NCBI GenBank assembly: GCA_016858145.1
Contig: JAEHOE010000049.1
Coordinates: 124,001-188,000, forward strand
From: Edaphochlamys debaryana
Lineage: Eukaryota; Chlorophyta; Chlorophyceae; Chlamydomonadales
Reading direction: 5' to 3'
DNA: 64,000 bases
Of the stretch, positions 41,801-53,800 are shown one piece after another; the first letter of the stretch is position 1; each line of letters begins with the position of its first letter. The notes under the pieces were generated by a model that had not been told where the DNA came from, made no database searches, and saw only the letters and a list, made by a program, of their open reading frames with translations. A program made the translations under genes and the position numbers.

Positions 41801-44800
41801 AGGAGCGGATGCACGGCGGCGGCTCACCCACCAACTCTCGCGGCGGCCGGTCAGTCCTAGTGGACGACTACGGCCACCCCATCGACGGAGACGAGGACGA
41901 GTTCGGCCCGCAGGCAAGTTTCCTAGGGCTTAGCAGCCTTTCACTCGCTTCGGCTCACGTGATACGCGGTCCCTCATGGCTTAGTTTGTATGACATGTCA
42001 TGCGGTTCATGCCATCTGCGCCCATGCAGGTGGTGCGTGTCCGGGACCCCGACCACGGCATCCCCGGCGGAGGCCGCCTGTACAAGCCGGGGCAGATCCG
42101 CCCTCGGCCGCGCTCGGCCTCGCAGGCGGGCCGGCCCACATCCTCCAACCCCTCAGCGCGGCCCTCCCAGGCCGGCAATCCTCTGCCGCCCAACCGCCTC
42201 CAGGTGCTGGAGATGGAGGCGCGCATGGCCGCACGGAAGCAGTACGAGCAACAACTCCGGGAGCTGCAGGCGGTACGTGGCAGAGGCTGTTCCCATTGCA
42301 TACAGTGTACTCAGCTCGGCATAGTTGGGGTATGCTTGCTACTTGCTGTGTCTGCCGAGGCTCCTGACACCTGACCTGTGTGGTGTCTTCTTCCCACCTA
42401 CAGCTCGAGCGGCGTGACATCTCGCGCGGCCGTGACACCTCCCGCGGGCGGGACAACTCCCGCGGCCGCAGCCCCACGGCAGGTCGCAAGCACCACTCGG
42501 TCACACGGCACTCCCGCTCCCGCTCGCCGCACAAGCGGGCCAAGCAGCGCACGCGCCGCTCCCGCTCCGGCTCCCAGGGTGCATCGACGCAGCGCCGGGC
42601 CGAGCTGGTCTCAGAACTGGTTGCGGCAGAGCAGGCGGAGCAGATGCAGGCTCGGAACGAGCGGCAGGTCGGGGACCTGTGGGACCTGGCCCTGCAGCTC
42701 AGCGCTCGGCTGGGCGCGCTGCAGCAAGGCGGCGTGCCGCCCGTCCAGCAGGCCTGGCCCGAGCTGCCCGCGGACCCCCAGCAGCAACAGCAGATGCTGC
42801 TGCTACAGCAGGCCCAGCTGCAGCAACAGCTCGCTCAGCAGCAGGCAGCTGCGGCGCAGCAGCAGCTCGCCCAGCAGCAGTTTGCGCAACAGCAGCAGAT
42901 GCTGGCGCAACAGCAGGCCTACGAACAGCAGCTGATGCATCAGCAGCCGGCGCACTCGGCTCCGGCCTCCATGGGCGGGGCCATGTTTGGCTACCCACCG
43001 GTGGCCGTGCCCACGGGCCTGCCCATGGACGCCACGCTCACGGGCATGCAGGTACGGTTCCCTCCTAAGTGACGTGGTTTCCAATAGGCTCCTAGGGATC
43101 TAGGCTATCGGAACTGTTGGCCTGGTCGCTCGGGGGTTGCCAGGACTGGGGAGTCACTGCCGTGGCGGAGGTGACCTGGGCTATGTTTAGAGGCTGGTTT
43201 GAGCCAACACTAGCATCGCCGCACTCACCTTGCGCCTCACATTTATGTTTGCCCCCGCAGGAGTCGCCCCCGCGGGACATGCAGTTCGATGAGGGCCAGC
43301 AGGTCGCCATCGACTTCCGCAGCGGCAGCGATGCCGACGCCCTGCCCAAGCGCGCACGCACCACGCCCGCCGGCAGCGGCGGCGGTGCCAGCAGCCGCGG
43401 CGGCGCCACGGAACCCGCCTCGTACGCCGTCACCACGGCCCTGCAGGCATCCCTGCCCGACGCCGAGAGCCTGCAGGATCAGAGCGTCGCCGGGGTCAAC
43501 GTCGCTGTGGGCGGCAGCATCGGCAGCGCCGAGACTGCTGGACTGGCCCCGCCGAGCCTGGGCACGATGATGGAGCGCGTGTTTGACGTCCAGCCGACGT
43601 CGAGTGTGGGGCTGCAGGCCGGCAGCCGCGCTCCCAGCAGCGCCGGGGGAGACTTCCCTGGCAATGTGGGCGTGCAGGCCAGCCTGTACACGGTCAGTGT
43701 GTCGGGCAGGGAGAGCAGGCGCACCAGCGGCGGCAGCGGGACCAGCATCCAGAGCCGGGACCAGGACGTGAGGCCGGAGCGCAAGGGTTCTGCGCCGTCC
43801 ACCTCAAGCCTTCAGGACGATGAGGTGAGCCGCTAGCTGCAGCTTTGCTGGGCACGGCTTGGGCGCGTCGTACAGCCTGCTGGGTGCTGGGGCGCTGGAC
43901 ATCTTGCTGTGAGCCTAGGTTCCTGTGTCGGGCACCCCTTTGCCCGGGCCTGCGTGTTCTGATTCCCATCCCCGCTCCCCACGCAGAGCACGCGCCAGCG
44001 TCCCTTCCGCTCCACCATCCCCGTCGCCAACCCGCCGCCGCAGCCCTCGCCCAGCCGGCAGGTGCCCGCCGCGCCCATCATCCAGATCCCCATGCCTCCG
44101 GCCAGCGAGCAGGACACCGTCACATCCGGCGTCGAGCCCTCCCCGGGCCTCCCTTACGACAACGCAGCCTTCAGCGCGGAGAGCGCCGACGAGGGAGCCA
44201 GCAGCTCCAGCAGCGAGTCCGCCTACGGGGAGCGTGTTTTGACGATTGCCGAGCTTCACAATATGCTGGACGACAACCCGGTGCTGGCGCAGCGGATCGA
44301 GCTGGAGCGGGAGCGGGAGCGGTGGGAGGAGGCGCAGCAGATGCAGGAGCAGGCGGAGGCGGGGCACACGCTGCGTCCCCTGGCGCAGCTGCTGCCCGGC
44401 GGCGGCGTGGACATCCGCCCACGCGAACCAGTCGTCATTGTCGACTACTCGAGCAGCAGGTGAGCGTGCTGCGGCACAGGGCGGTGGCAGGGCTTCTATC
44501 GGCCTAGCCAGGCTTGCATTCCGCAACCTGGGGTCGGGGCTTAGCACTCACAATTCCACCTCCACCATAACCTCCAACTGGTCTGACTTGGTTGCGCTGC
44601 TCTTCACGTGTGCAGTGCCCCCAGCAGCGCCCCCGACACGCCTGCTCGCGCCTGTGAGACGGTGGTGACGGAGTTCGAGAAGGTCAACAGCCCCATCCGC
44701 ATCCGGCCGGCCCAGCGGGAGCTGCTCAAGGTGGGGCCTATCAGGGGCTTAAACCGCGCTAGCCACCGCTTATGACCACGCAACTCCTTCGAGATTGCCT

Positions 44801-47800
44801 GTGGCCCACTTGTCATCGCTTGTACGTGTACCAGGCTCACGTGCAGGCTAACTAGCTATCAGGAATACCGTGCTCCCGACCAGTCAAGTGTGTTGACTTG
44901 AAGCAACCCTTCTCCGCTGCGTCGCAGGTCCAGGCCGCAAAGCGACATGAGGAGGCACTGGAGGAGGCCATCAGGGCCAACGTGGCCGCACAGGACCTGG
45001 CGACTCGGGTGGAGGTGGAGGAGGAGGACCCTGCGGATATCCCCATCCCCAAGTCCGGTAAGCCACGGCTTGGTCGCACAGCCCCGTGACCCTGGCGGCG
45101 CCCGCCTCTGCAATCCCATGCAACCTGCGCTCCAATATCTGCTCTTTCGCTGCTTGCTGACGCGTTCCGCCTGCTTACATGCCCGCCAACAGATGATCCC
45201 ATGTCCATCATCAACCTCATCGCACACAAGGGCCGTGCGCCCGCGCGCCCCACCATCATCCAGCTCACGGTGCCACCCCTCCAGGCGGACAGCGCCACCC
45301 AGACCCATCCGGGCGTGGTGGTCGCGGGCCGTGACGTGACAGTGGCGCTGCCCGGCGTGCCGGCGTCCGAGGTGCTCATGGTGCCCGGCGCCAAGGGCCC
45401 CGAGCTGGTGTTCATGCGAGACCTCGTGCAGCCGCACCGCCAGACCTCACCCCACCGTCCCATCCTGGTCAAGGCCGTCAAGGACGTGGGCGTCGGTAGG
45501 TGTGCGTGCGGCTGGAGTTTGCAGCGCCCACGGGGTCCGACTTGTGCAGCATTGCGGTCCGTAGAGCGCTCCTTGGCCTTGTTAGAATGACTACTTCTGA
45601 GTTGACCGGCGGACCGACCCCTGCTACCCGCCGTTGCAACCGCAGGCACCGGCCGTCCGGCCCCTTCCGTCCCCCAGCCGGACTTCTCAGCCGCGCAGCA
45701 CATGCACGACAGCTTCCCGCCGTACGTCCTGCTGCCCTCGGCCCACCCGCCGGCCGCCTTCCTCAGCGCCAGCATCGGCACTGGCGCCGAAGACTACCTC
45801 AAGGAGGCCGCGCTCAGGCAAGCCACGCTTGAGCAGGCCGCCCTCGAGCGCGCTGCTCTAGAGCAGGCAACCCTGGATCAGGCGACGCTGGATGCGGAGC
45901 GGTCGGCGCTCGAGCAGACGCTCGTTGAGCAGGCGGTCCGGGAACGGCAGGCATCGCAGGGGTCTGCGGCGCGCAGGGAGTTCAACCTCGAGCCCCTGGA
46001 GCCCATCCCACCCCTGGAGGTTCCCTCGCTCCGAGACCACGTGGAATTGATGGAGGAGACTCGCCCCGAGGTCCAGCAAAGCCGCGGGCAGGTCCTGATG
46101 GACCAGCTCGCTCGGCTGGAGGAGCTGCGGGCAGCCGCTGCGGCCGGCGGCGCTCGTGCGCCGGCCAGCAGCCTTCGGGCGTCTTTGGGCGGAGCTGCGG
46201 CGGGGCTGTCGGGAGGCGGCGCCACTGGAGTCATGGGCAGCCCGCCGCCGAGGCCGCGCATGGTCACGTTTGTGGACGAGCCGCAGGGCCCCGTGGAGCG
46301 AGTGCGCTTGGCGCCGCACGAGCTGTACAGGCAGATGCAGGACACCCTCAAGACGTGAGTCAGGCCCAGTCAGGCCCTGCTTCCCCGACCTCACTTCCTG
46401 GGTTCCAGGCTTGGGCTTGCGCCTTTGAGGGCTTGGAAGCGAAGCTTGTTTCCGCCTTGTCGTTGGAAGGTGTGCAGGGTAGCTGAAGGCATCCTATCTG
46501 CTGTGTTGCGTTTTGTGGGTTCGCAGGTACGAGGAGCTGGACGCTGCGGAGACGGAGCTGCAGCAGCTGCAGAACGCCCGCGCCGTTGCGGCCGTGCAGC
46601 GGGAGGCCCACCGCATCGCCCAGCGCCTGGACCAGACCGCCGCCGCCGAGGCGCAACTGCAGATGCTCGCGCAGTCGCAAGCCGATGTGGTGAGCTCGTT
46701 CCCCGGCCTGGTGACGACATGTGGTTTGTGCCTGAGCTCTGCCGTTTGGCTAGAGTCTGCTCAGACCTTGACCCCCGGCCGCTTTGAGCCTCGTCCACTT
46801 TTGGCCTTAATTGGGATGCGCCCCAGAATTAGCACTGCCTGGCCCCCTGCCCACCCAATGCGCCATAGGCATGGTGTCGAATACTCATGCTTGGCCCGCC
46901 CTTGCCTGGCTCCCTCAGGATGCCAAGCTGCAGTCCATGGAGGCCAGCATCCGCGCCGAGCTCCGCAGGGAGAGCACGGACCGAGTGGACCGGGAGCGGG
47001 AGCGCCTCGACGCTGAGCGCGAGCGGCTGGAGGCGGAGCGCGAGCGGGAGCGGGAACGAGAGCGGGACCGCACGGACCGCACGCTGGCTGACGTGGCCAA
47101 CAACCTGAGCGAGATGGCCACCATGTTCGTGGCCCAGCTCACGCGCAACAAGTACGCGCACGCCACGGTGCAGACCACGGACGAGGTCATGCGGGATGTG
47201 TCCCCCGGCCGCTCGCCGCCGTCTAGGAGGACCGAGCGAGAGATCGGCGTGCAGGTGCGGATGCGGACAGGGCTGGAGGGTGCACGGCAGGAAGGCTGCT
47301 CGAGGCCCTGACTCTTAGGTCCTTACGGTACGTCTCTCAGGTGACTAGCACATCTGGTGATCTGAGTTGATCTGATCTGCATCCGTCCTTCCCTCGCCGC
47401 AGGTGGATGCCCCGGCCGCCATGCAGCCCGCGTCCATCCTGCGCAGCCGCTCCTCCTCGCCCACGCCGCCACAGACGTCCTTGCGGCCGGCGTCAGCACC
47501 ACAGGTCCCCACCCTCACCACCATCTCTGCCAGCCCCACCAAATCGTCGCTGCGCGCGCCCTCGCCCCAGCAGCCGGCCCCGCCGCAGACGTCCCTGCGC
47601 GCGGGCTCGCCCACGCTGCCAGCTCAGCTGCCCCAGACTTCGCTTCGGCAAGAGCCGGTCGACCTGTTGCCGCCCCGGCCCCCCAGTCGCGCCGGCAGCC
47701 CCGGCCCTGGCCCGCTGGACCTCACAGGTGTTCGTCGCCAGCCCACTGCCTCGAGCGCGGGGCTGTCCGTTTACTCCGAGCACTTTGAAGAGGAGGAGGA

Positions 47801-50800
47801 GGACACGCCAAGGGTCGACGGCCCAGGTGCGGAGCGCACCCGCAAAGCTTGGCTGGCCTCAGGCTCTTCGAAGCTTAGGCCTTAGATCCTGACCCTTTGC
47901 CTCGGCACCCATAATCTGCCCCTCTCCCGATTGCGGCTGCTGACCTGCAGCTCGGCCCGGCTCCCGCAAGTCCATGCGCCAAGCCAGCCGCCTTTCCAGC
48001 CGCATGTCCCGGCCGGAGAGCGTGTACGAGGAGGAGTTTGAGGACTATGAGGAAGACGAGGAGGCGGAGGAGGTGGACGAAGACGAGGACCTGCGCTCGC
48101 GCCGCTCCCGAGCCACCACGCGGCAGCCCAGCTTCACCGCCTCGGTGGCTGAGAGCCTCGCAACGGCCGCCTACTCGGAGCGTCCGTCCGGGCTTCGTGG
48201 CCAGGTGGGGATCTGTTCCACACCGGGGAGCTCTTGATACCTACTAAACCTTTTGCAAGCCGGGATGTGCTACGTAGCCCAATCTGCGCCTTGTACGCTG
48301 CCGCCGCTGCAGTCTGCTCCACCCTGCTACCGCTATCACCTCACGCGTGCTGTGGTGCTGCCCACGTGCCTGCCCATGTGTTTGCGCAGGCGAGCGGCTA
48401 TTCGGTGCCAGAAAGCGTGTACGAAGATGACTTCGAGGAGGACGCCGCGTCCCGGCGGCAACCGCTCCGGTCGGCGCTTCGGCAGCAGCAGAGCACCGCC
48501 TCCATCGCTGAGAGCATCATGTCGGAGGACAGGCGCCCCTCCTCCTCCGGCCGCCGCCGCAGCGGCATTTCCGCCGTCGAGAGCGTGCCGTACACCTCGG
48601 CGGGCATCAGCGGCGAGAGCGGCTCGTACAGCTCCGTAGTGGAGAGCATCCCTGCCGTACAGAGCTCGGTCCGCTTCGCCAGCCAGCGCCCCTCCTCCGC
48701 CTCCGGCGCCCGGCGGCGGCGCAGCACCGCCGCCGACACCATTGCGAGCGAGCCTGGTTACACGGAGGACTTCGACGAGGGGGTCGAGGAGGAGGACGAG
48801 ATTGGCGAGGAGCTCAGCGGCCGGCGCCGCACGGGCACGGGCACGGTTGGCGCGTCCTCGTCCTACGCGGAAGAGGTGTTTGAGTCTGGCTCTTCGCCCT
48901 CGCTGCACCCCACCCGTTCCTCCCTCCGCCAGCCGGGCCGCCACTCGTCCTCTCGCTCCACCGAAGTGGAGGAGGAGGAGCTGCGTAGCGACGAGCCCCA
49001 GAGCTACAGCCAGGAGGTGGAGGACGAGAGCGGCGCCCGCACGTCGGGCAGCAGCGTGCGGTTCCGCCAGCCGCTGGCGACGCCACCCAAGCCCGCGCTC
49101 GTGTCCAGGGAGAAGGAGCGCAAGGCCCGGCACCAGGAGCCCGGCGGCGTCATGTCCACGCCCACCGCCTCCCGTGCCACGGCGTCGCTGGTGCCCGCGT
49201 CTTCGCCGCTCGACCTCCGCGCTCCTCTCGAGGGTGAGCGTGGCGTCCTGTGCTAGCCCTGCCGCTCCTTTGCTAGCCGCTCTCGGGCAAGGGGAAGCGC
49301 GGCGGTTGTTGCCTCCGTACTCACCCGCCGCGTCCGCCCTTTTCTCTTCTCCACGCCTACCGCACATGCACTAACCCCTGCCATTTTCTATCCGCCAACA
49401 TTCTTTTCCGCAGGCGGTCTGGAGCTGGATGACGAGATGATGGCTGCCTACGCCGCTGACGCGGAGAACCGCATGCGCCTGGAAGTGGGCGTGCTAAGTG
49501 ACCGCCTGAACGCCCTCAACGCGGCGGCCTCGGCCAAGATGAAGCAGCTGGACGATGAGCTGATGGTCGAGACGCAGCCGCAGCGCCGCCACGCCCTCAT
49601 CCGCACGCAGCGCTTGGTCCAGGTGAGCGCCTGGCTTGCTGCTTGACTGTTGCGATCACCAGCTTGCTTCCCTGCTCGCGCCTTGGGTTCTCTCACACAA
49701 TCAGTGCGGCCAGGGTCAGCCTGTGTCACGGCTTGTTTTGAGCTCAAACCTGGGCCAGAGATTTGGATCTCAACAGTCGCCCTTTTCCCAACCTCAGGTC
49801 CAGCACGACGCAGATGCCGCGGACATCAACCGGCAGATCAGCGCCGTGAAGGCGGACTATGCCCGGCAGCAGCTCATGCTGGAGCGCCTCTACCGCCTGG
49901 CCCAGATCACCAGCCCCGGCGTGCCGTTTGGAGGCCTGGCTGGTGCCGGCACCACCCCGCTCAGGCCCCTTGCCGGCGCCGAGCGCGTGCCTTCCCCCGC
50001 GCCCGCTATCAAGTCACCTGTGAAGCGGCCGGCAACCGCGCCCGCAGCGACTCGCGGCAAGGCGCCGGTGCAGACCTCGTCCAGCAGCGTGCTGGAGGAG
50101 CAGCCCACGGGGTCTGGCAGCATTGCCGAGGAGCCGTCGCGCGACAGGTCTTCCATGTCGGCCCGTATCGCCGAGGAGATCTCCCGCCTCAAGTCGGCGT
50201 CCACCAGCATTGTGGAGGAGGCCTCGCGCTACAAGTCCACGTCTGGTAGCGTGCCTGACAGCTCCCGGCAGCCCGCCACCACCCCTGGCGGCAGCATCGT
50301 CGAGGAGGCTTCTCGCTACAAGTCCACGTCGGGTAGCGTCCCCGAGAGCTCCCGCCCGCAGCCGTCCACGTCCGCGGGCAGCATCAGTGAGGACGCCTCT
50401 CGCCGCCCGAAGTCCACCACACAGAGCATTGGAGAGGAGTCGTCTCGGCGCAGGTCGATGACGCAAAGCATTGCGGAGGAATCCTCACGGCGGCGGACGT
50501 CTGGCTCGGGCAGCATCGCTGAGGAGGAGAGTCTGCAAGGTGGGACGCTGGGATTGTCCCTGCTGGGGCGCTCATTGCAGCCCCCGAGGTTCTCACGGCT
50601 TCAAGGTGTTGGGGTCGGCGCTGGCCACAACTGGCGGGGTTGTCTCCGTGGTGGCTGCTTGCTGTCTTCCTGAGCGCTGATATCGTTTGCCCGGCCCTTC
50701 TTGCGCGTTGTGAAAACCCTCAGGCGACCGGACGGGCGAGGTCCGTACCACCGGGTCCATAGCGTCGGAGTACAGCGAGGACTACGAGCCCCCCAGCGGC

Positions 50801-53800
50801 GCAGTGTCGCGCCACAAGCTGACCTCCCGCAAGCCGTCCAAGCCCGGCCGCCAGACAAGTAGGCCTGCTCACGCTTCCTTCCTTGCTGGCATGCGGGGTC
50901 AAGGCTAGTGATCCTGCGCCCAATGGTGGCCTGTTGCAGTGCTGTTGCCTCACCGTACCCGTACCCTGTGCTCTACCTGTCGCCTTACAGTGGCCTTATG
51001 CAGTACGGTGGCGTTACCCAACCCTATGCCGCACGTGCTGCCCTGCAGGCAGCGTCATGGACGACATTGAAGAGAGCCTGTCGCAGCGCCGCACGGGCAC
51101 CGGCACGTCTGGCGGGCGGTCTGCGTCGGGTGTCACAGAGGAGCCCAGCGGACCCGTGGCCACACGCAAGCGCGGCGCCAGACGTGAGTCCTTGGAAATG
51201 CTGCTGCTGGACGGTGGCTGGGTGGTGCCTCATCGATGGCTGTCTCCGTTCTTGTTGGGGCTGGCTTGATCCTCGAGTTCTGTCCGCATGTTCCCTGCAG
51301 GCGAGACCGGCTCGAGCGAGGACCTGCAGGGCGGCAACAGCGAGCTGTCGGTGCAGTCTGCGGACCTGGAGCGCCAGCAGGCGGAGCTGCAGCGGATGCT
51401 GCGCAAGAAGGAGAAGGAGCTCAAGGACAAGGAGCGCAGGTGCGTGGGCGTAGGCTTGCGTGGCATAATTTCTTTTGCCGCAACCTTGGGACGCCAACAT
51501 GCCTCTTCGTGCTGGGGCGTGTTACCCATGCGCTGCACAGGCCCATGCAAGCCCCTCTAGCTTGGCGCCTAGTGGGGGCTTGACGGGTCACGTCCTCACT
51601 ACTCCCGCCTCTGTGTTGCTTCTGCAGGGCCAAGCTGGCCGCCAAGCAGGCCGCTGTGGAGAAGCTGCAGGCACAGCTGGCTGCCCTGGAGAAGCGGGAG
51701 GCCAAGGTCGCTGCGGCCCCCGCGCCCAAGCCCTCAAAGAAGGCGCCCGCGGCAAAGCCCACGCGCGGCCGCTCCAGCAGCGAGATCGCTTCCGAGCCAT
51801 CCATCCAAGGTAGGTTGCTGCCTTGCTGGGGGCTCGCCCCGGCTTGACCAACACGTCGGCCTCGGCCAGACCCGGGCCTCATGACATGTCGTAAGCGGGG
51901 TCTGATTATGACTTGTCTCTCTTGCCATCCCTTTCTCGCAGCCTCCTCCGCTCAGCAGGCGGCCAGCGGCAGCGTGGCGGACGAAGCCGAGTCTGCCGTG
52001 CCTGAGTCCGAGGTCCCGGAGTCCGAGGTCCCGGAGTCAGAGGCTCCAGAGTCCCTGCCCGAGGAGACCGCCCGCACCTCCACGATCGCGTCGGAGGGCT
52101 CCATCCGGAGCGAGTCCCGTGGCCTGCGCTCCCGCTCCACCGCCGGCCGCCGCCGCCCCGCCAGCGGCTCTGGCAGCGTCACCGAGTCTGTCGCGTACTC
52201 GGGCGCCGGCGAGGGCCGCGCATCCGAGGAGGCTTCGTACTCGGAGGAGTCCCGGACGGCTGCCGAGAGCGGCTCTCGCGTGCGCTCGAGCGGTGAGCGG
52301 GTGTTGCGCTTGGGTAGATAGCAGGCGCCCTGCTGTGAAAGGCGTGCGGCGGAGAGCTTAATCTGTGTGCGGGGTTGTGCAGGTGCGCCGTCTGTGACGT
52401 CCTCCGAGGAGCGGGCCGCGCAGCGCGTGAGCGCCCTCCACAAGGTGAGAGGGAGAGGGCGTGGCGGGCAATCTGCAGCTTGGGTCTGTCCAGGTGCAAG
52501 TACTATCGACCGCCATACCGAAGCCTTGCCGCCAGCCTGCCGACAGGCACCTGGGAACACTCAACCGTTCCGAACACACTCCATTGTTGCCGGTGCTGCC
52601 TGCAGGCCGTCAAGGCCAAGGAGAAGGAGCTCAAGCGGCTGCAGCGCAAGGCCGAGGAGGACGCCCTGCAGCAGCGGCTCAAGGACCTGGAGGCGGCGGT
52701 GAGCGGCCTGGCGTTCTTCCTTGGACCTCCTGCTGTCTGCTAGCTTTCAGCGTGCAGGCTTTGTCGCCTGTCCCTGTTGGCCTAGCAAGGATGAGCTTCC
52801 GGCTCGATTGCTGCTCACCATGTGGTGCTTGCTTTGGCCCTGCCATCTTGCAGGAGAAGGCCCTCAAGTCGCAGCCTGCAGCCAAGCCGCCCAAGGCCCC
52901 CGCCGCCGCCGCCGCCCCGGCGCCCTCGCAGCGCAAGCCCGCTGCGCCCGCCTCCGGCCCCTCCACCGCCTACTCCGAGTCCTTCGACCGCAGCGCCTCA
53001 GGCACCATCTACACGGCCCCGCCCGGCGGCCAGTCCTCTTCCTCCATGCCAGAGGAGATGGCCAGCGGCAGCAAAGGCGACTCTGGCGCCATCCGCCCCT
53101 TCTCGGCCTCGGGAACTGGCTCCATTCCGGACGAGCGCAGCAGCGGTTCGCTTCGGCCTGCAGCGCGCGGGCCCCAGCCCGTCAGCCGCAGCAGCTCCAT
53201 CGCGGAGGAGGGCAGCCAGACCGGCCTCGGCGTCTCCCGCTCCAGCGTGCCCCCTGCCGCGCAGCCGAGTGACGTGTACTCGGAGGAGAGCTTCGAGGAG
53301 GGGAGCACGGTGAGGAATCGGGGTGCCGGGAGGGCCTTGCGTGGGCTCGCTTGCCTCACGGTCTGCTGCCTCGGCAACAGATTTGCGCGGCCTGACCTTG
53401 TCACCCTCCTCCCCCCTATTCCGTACTGCAGCACTACGGCGCATCTGCCGTACGCGAGGACAGCGAGATCGCGGACGAGCTGCCCAGCGAGGCCACCAGC
53501 GCCGAGGCGGGCGGCGTCACGGCCCTGGAGCCAATCGACGAGGAGGAGGCCGGCGCTCGCAGCGGCTCCGTTCGGAGCCGCGGTCACAGCACCGTCGGCC
53601 GCACTGCGTCCAGCGCTGAGGACGAGGACGTGCAGGAGGTGGACTTTGGCTCTGAGGACGAGGACCTGCCGGGCATGGGCCCCACGGCCTCCCGCAGCGT
53701 CGTGGACGAGGTCGAGGACCTGGAGGCCGAGGAGGAGGAGGAGGACCTGGAGCCCCAGGAGGAGGCGGGCGTCGAGGAGGAGGAGGAGGAGAAGACGGAA

